A stretch of 23,747 bases of DNA from JBCDBH01 sp039184055 (GTDB lineage: Bacteria; Acidobacteriota; Thermoanaerobaculia; Multivoradales; J023): the NCBI GenBank assembly GCA_039184055.1, contig JBCDBH010000047.1, positions 1-23,747 of the forward strand, given 5' to 3'. Each line of letters opens with the position of its first letter. Position 1 is the stretch's first letter. Shown here in pieces: positions 23,674 through 23,747 of this stretch. The translations under genes were made by a program, and so were the position numbers. The notes under the pieces were generated by a model. The model was not told the origin of the DNA and did no database searches. It saw only the letters and a program-made list of their open reading frames with translations.

Positions 23674-23747
23674 GCGGCTACAAAAAATCTTGGCCATAGC
23701 ACCGACCAGCTTTATTAGCCCGCTCCAACTAGGTCTTTAAACCGCGC
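23666..23747. other. Sequence of altered character after the ABC-F break
   Basis: The last 80 or so bases are about half G+C by hand count, lower than the genes before, and contain A-runs. They carry no ABC-F sequence. On the minus strand an ATG at 23697 opens a frame reading MAKIFCSRLTGT, but it runs into antisense of the ABC-F gene. No inverted repeat or attachment site was identified. It may be the edge of an inserted element or a misassembled contig end. Confidence 0.4.

Noticed and set aside
23674..23740. Frameshift rescue of the ABC-F gene
   Set aside because: The +1 frame stays open to 23740 but reads VKRLQKILAIAPTSFISP, without the expected Walker B motif.

Overview
The window is high-G+C, gene-dense bacterial DNA. 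The organism is probably Gram-negative: there are two RND-type pumps, the tail of a periplasmic adaptor, a class A penicillin-binding protein of PBP1B type, a lipoprotein and several secreted proteins. Small Cys-rich secreted peptides beside beta-propeller genes, with NarL-type signalling, would fit an uncultured Acidobacteriota-like lineage, but the sequence alone does not settle the phylum. No rRNA, tRNA, CRISPR array or intact transposase was seen.

Layout. (1) 1-8628, plus strand: the C-terminal tail of a membrane-fusion adaptor overlaps an RND pump. After a 207-nt gap with two hairpins come a 68-aa six-cysteine exported peptide, a membrane-anchored thioredoxin-fold protein with a CNRC site, a beta-propeller lipoprotein and a second RND pump. 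(2) 8724-11319, plus strand: a tightly overlapping cassette of a DUF2306-like membrane protein, a DesK/NarL-type histidine kinase and a NarL/FixJ response regulator. (3) 11323-17941, minus strand: a class I/II aminotransferase, a full-length UvrA-family ATPase and a PBP1B-like peptidoglycan synthase, with a 51-bp MITE-like palindrome between the first two. (4) 18254-22306, plus strand: a second Cys-rich secreted peptide, a secreted propeller-like protein and a 910-aa protein made of carboxypeptidase-regulatory-like repeats, with overlapping reading frames. (5) 22336-23673, plus strand: a YbiT-like ABC-F ATPase that looks leaderless and stops at its second signature motif, where the sequence changes character; this may be an insertion or a contig-end artefact.

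The most interesting signal is that the two separate loci share one plan. Each has a small exported peptide with six or seven cysteines in the mature part, both containing C-x-T-I-C-x-x-G. Each has a perfect hairpin in the untranslated leader shortly before the start codon, and each has a propeller-type exported protein downstream. Locus 1 adds a thioredoxin-fold CxxC protein and RND pumps. The arrangement recalls the Bacteroidota loci that pair NVEALA-type small peptides with 6-bladed propeller lipoproteins and redox proteins, although the peptides here do not look like NVEALA sequences. The proposed role, a disulfide-rich peptide made, folded and exported or presented at the cell surface, is inference.
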